Assembly: GCA_900557165.1 (NCBI GenBank)
Contig: USRS01000003.1
Location: 1-56,169 of the forward strand
DNA: 56,169 bases
Direction: 5' to 3'
Source: an uncultured Clostridium sp.
GTDB taxonomy: Bacteria; Bacillota; Clostridia; Peptostreptococcales; Peptostreptococcaceae
Below are positions 55,074 through 56,169 of this stretch, in pieces. The position numbers and the translations under genes were made by a program. The notes beneath the pieces were generated by a model, which did no database searches, was not told the origin of the DNA, and saw only the letters and a list, made by a program, of their open reading frames with translations. Numbering within the stretch: position 1 is the first letter of the stretch; every line of letters begins with the position of its first letter.

Positions 55074-55802
55074 GTGTTTAATATGTTTCCTGGAATGGGT
55101 TATGGATATGGATATGGCTATGGTTACAGAATAGACCCTACAATGATACTATTAATACCAGCTATATTGCTTACTTTATATGCTCAATACAAAGTAAGCT
55201 CGACAACTAATAGATACTTCAATGTTAGAAGTGATAGAAATCTTACAGGTGAAGAAGTAGCTAGAAGGATATTAGATAGCAATGGTCTTTATAATGTAAG
55301 AGTGGAAATGGTAAGGGGAAGACTTAGCGATCATTATGATCCAAGATCTAATGTTGTTAGGTTATCCGAGGATGTTTACAGTAGAACATCGATTACTTCG
55401 ATTTCAGTAGCAGCTCATGAATGTGGTCATGCAATTCAACATGCTCATGGATATGCTCCTTTAAATATAAGAAGTAGTTTAGTTCCGGTAGTAAACTTTG
55501 CATCAAATATGTCTTGGATATTTATAATGCTAGGATTTGTTACTAGAGGAGTACTACTAGAAGTAGGGATAATATTATTTTCTGCATCAGTATTATTTCA
55601 AATAGTTACTTTACCTGTGGAATTTAATGCTTCAAGTAGGGCCTTGACTCAATTGACAACACTTGGAATAGTCGATGATAGAGAAGTTAGAGAAAGTAGA
55701 AAAGTGCTTCAAGCAGCTGCATTAACTTATGTGGCGGCGGCAGTTACTGCAATACTTCAATTGCTAAGATTGGTACTAATTGCAAATAGTCGAGATGATT
55801 AA
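55074..55802 (+). CDS. Zinc metallopeptidase (YugP type)
   Basis: A 242-residue membrane-bound metallopeptidase. The N-terminus is a short Gly/Tyr-rich run (YGYGYGYGY) before the first helix; the zinc motif HECGH is in VAAHECGHAIQHAHGY, and further hydrophobic segments lie near residues 140-190 and at the C-terminus. AAGGAGAG precedes the ATG. It ends with a terminator, and the next gene is rsmB. The substrate is unknown. Confidence 0.93.
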   Translation: MFNMFPGMGYGYGYGYGYRIDPTMILLIPAILLTLYAQYKVSSTTNRYFNVRSDRNLTGEEVARRILDSNGLYNVRVEMVRGRLSDHYDPRSNVVRLSEDVYSRTSITSISVAAHECGHAIQHAHGYAPLNIRSSLVPVVNFASNMSWIFIMLGFVTRGVLLEVGIILFSASVLFQIVTLPVEFNASSRALTQLTTLGIVDDREVRESRKVLQAAALTYVAAAVTAILQLLRLVLIANSRDD

Positions 55803-55807
55803 AATTT

Positions 55808-55836
55808 AGGTCCTAGTTTTACTAGGACCTTTTTAA
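55808..55836 (+). terminator. Terminator after zinc metallopeptidase gene
   Basis: AGGTCCTAG (55808-55816) pairs perfectly with CTAGGACCT (55822-55830) and five T follow. Confidence 0.9.
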
Positions 55837-55880
55837 AATAAATCAAAAATTAATTAAATTTTGAAAATAAGGAGAAAAAT

Positions 55881-56169
55881 ATGAACGCAAGAGAAATAGC
55901 ATACAAAGTTCTTTTAGATATAGAAAAAAACAATAATTATTCAAATATGGCTATAAATAAACATTTTAAAGATGTTAAATTATCAAATCAAGATAGAGGT
56001 TTAGCAACTGAAATAATATATGGAGTAATAGAAAATAAATATTATATAGACTATATGATTGATAAGCTATCAAAAGTTAAAACTAATAAAATGGAGATAT
56101 ATGTTAAAACATTATTAAGAATGGGAGTATACCAAATAATGTTTTTAAATAGTATTTCTGATTATGCAG
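55881..56169 (+). CDS. rsmB: 16S rRNA (cytosine-967-C5)-methyltransferase RsmB, start only
   Basis: The window ends 96 codons into this gene. The visible part (MNAREIAYKVLLDIEK, then LSNQDRGLATEIIYGVI) is the NusB-like RNA-binding domain that opens RsmB; the methyltransferase domain would lie beyond the window. AAGGAG lies seven bases before the ATG. Its place after fmt and its neighbours is the usual clostridial order. A free NusB protein is a less likely alternative given this position. Confidence 0.85.
   Translation, partial: MNAREIAYKVLLDIEKNNNYSNMAINKHFKDVKLSNQDRGLATEIIYGVIENKYYIDYMIDKLSKVKTNKMEIYVKTLLRMGVYQIMFLNSISDYA

Overview
The window is very AT-rich DNA, with AT-rich codon use, strong GGAGG-type ribosome binding sites and many short hairpin-plus-T-run terminators. 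The gene content (type III glutamine synthetase under an ANTAR regulator, [4Fe-4S] ferredoxins, ferredoxin-nitroreductase fusion, CbiMN under a cobalamin riboswitch, VanW, DUF3867 and C_GCAxxG_C_C proteins, aspartate 4-decarboxylase) points to an anaerobic member of the Clostridia, either a Clostridium or one of the Peptostreptococcaceae. I cannot name the species from the sequence alone.

Layout. 0-4.4 kb: nitroreductase, HD phosphohydrolase and a secreted SH3/Ig-repeat protein. 4.4-6.6 kb: a repeat-rich spacer, a tiny signal-peptide-like ORF, then a cobalamin riboswitch with terminator ahead of cbiM-cbiN and a truncated cbiQ. 6.8-10.5 kb: a secreted CehA/McbA-type PHP protein that seems to have lost its metal ligands, then a divergent MerR/MATE efflux pair with a textbook MerR promoter. 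10.5-15.7 kb: a nitrogen module; a minus-strand group (ANTAR regulator, pyrG, two ferredoxins) diverges from glutamine synthetase III, whose leader has an ANTAR-type hairpin interlocked with a terminator. 15.8-27.1 kb: mostly minus-strand genes with a striking run of broken ones (natA-like ATPase, natB/CPBP permease, ABC exporter, DUF116 protein, EamA transporter) among intact genes for redox proteins, transaldolase, VanW, radical SAM and DJ-1 proteins. 27.3-43.6 kb: assorted metabolic and housekeeping genes, including cinA, ddl, a MocR regulator, aspartate 4-decarboxylase, an ABC-F protein, GDPD, YjiH and LD-carboxypeptidase. 43.7-44.3 kb: a dead insertion sequence. 44.4-56.2 kb: rqcH on the minus strand, then a long plus-strand core run dapF-yicC-gmk-rpoZ-coaBC-priA-def-fmt-DUF116-yugP-like-rsmB, the last cut by the window end.

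The parts that deserve most attention are regulatory: the ANTAR hairpin/terminator switch before glutamine synthetase, a promoter nested inside a terminator hairpin whose 3' arm is also the Shine-Dalgarno of an isochorismatase-family gene, and a MerR operator. I see no CRISPR array, no complete prophage, no rRNA and no intact tRNA. I found no clear multi-gene system that looks entirely new; the oddities are decaying genes, small ORFs and structured intergenic elements.
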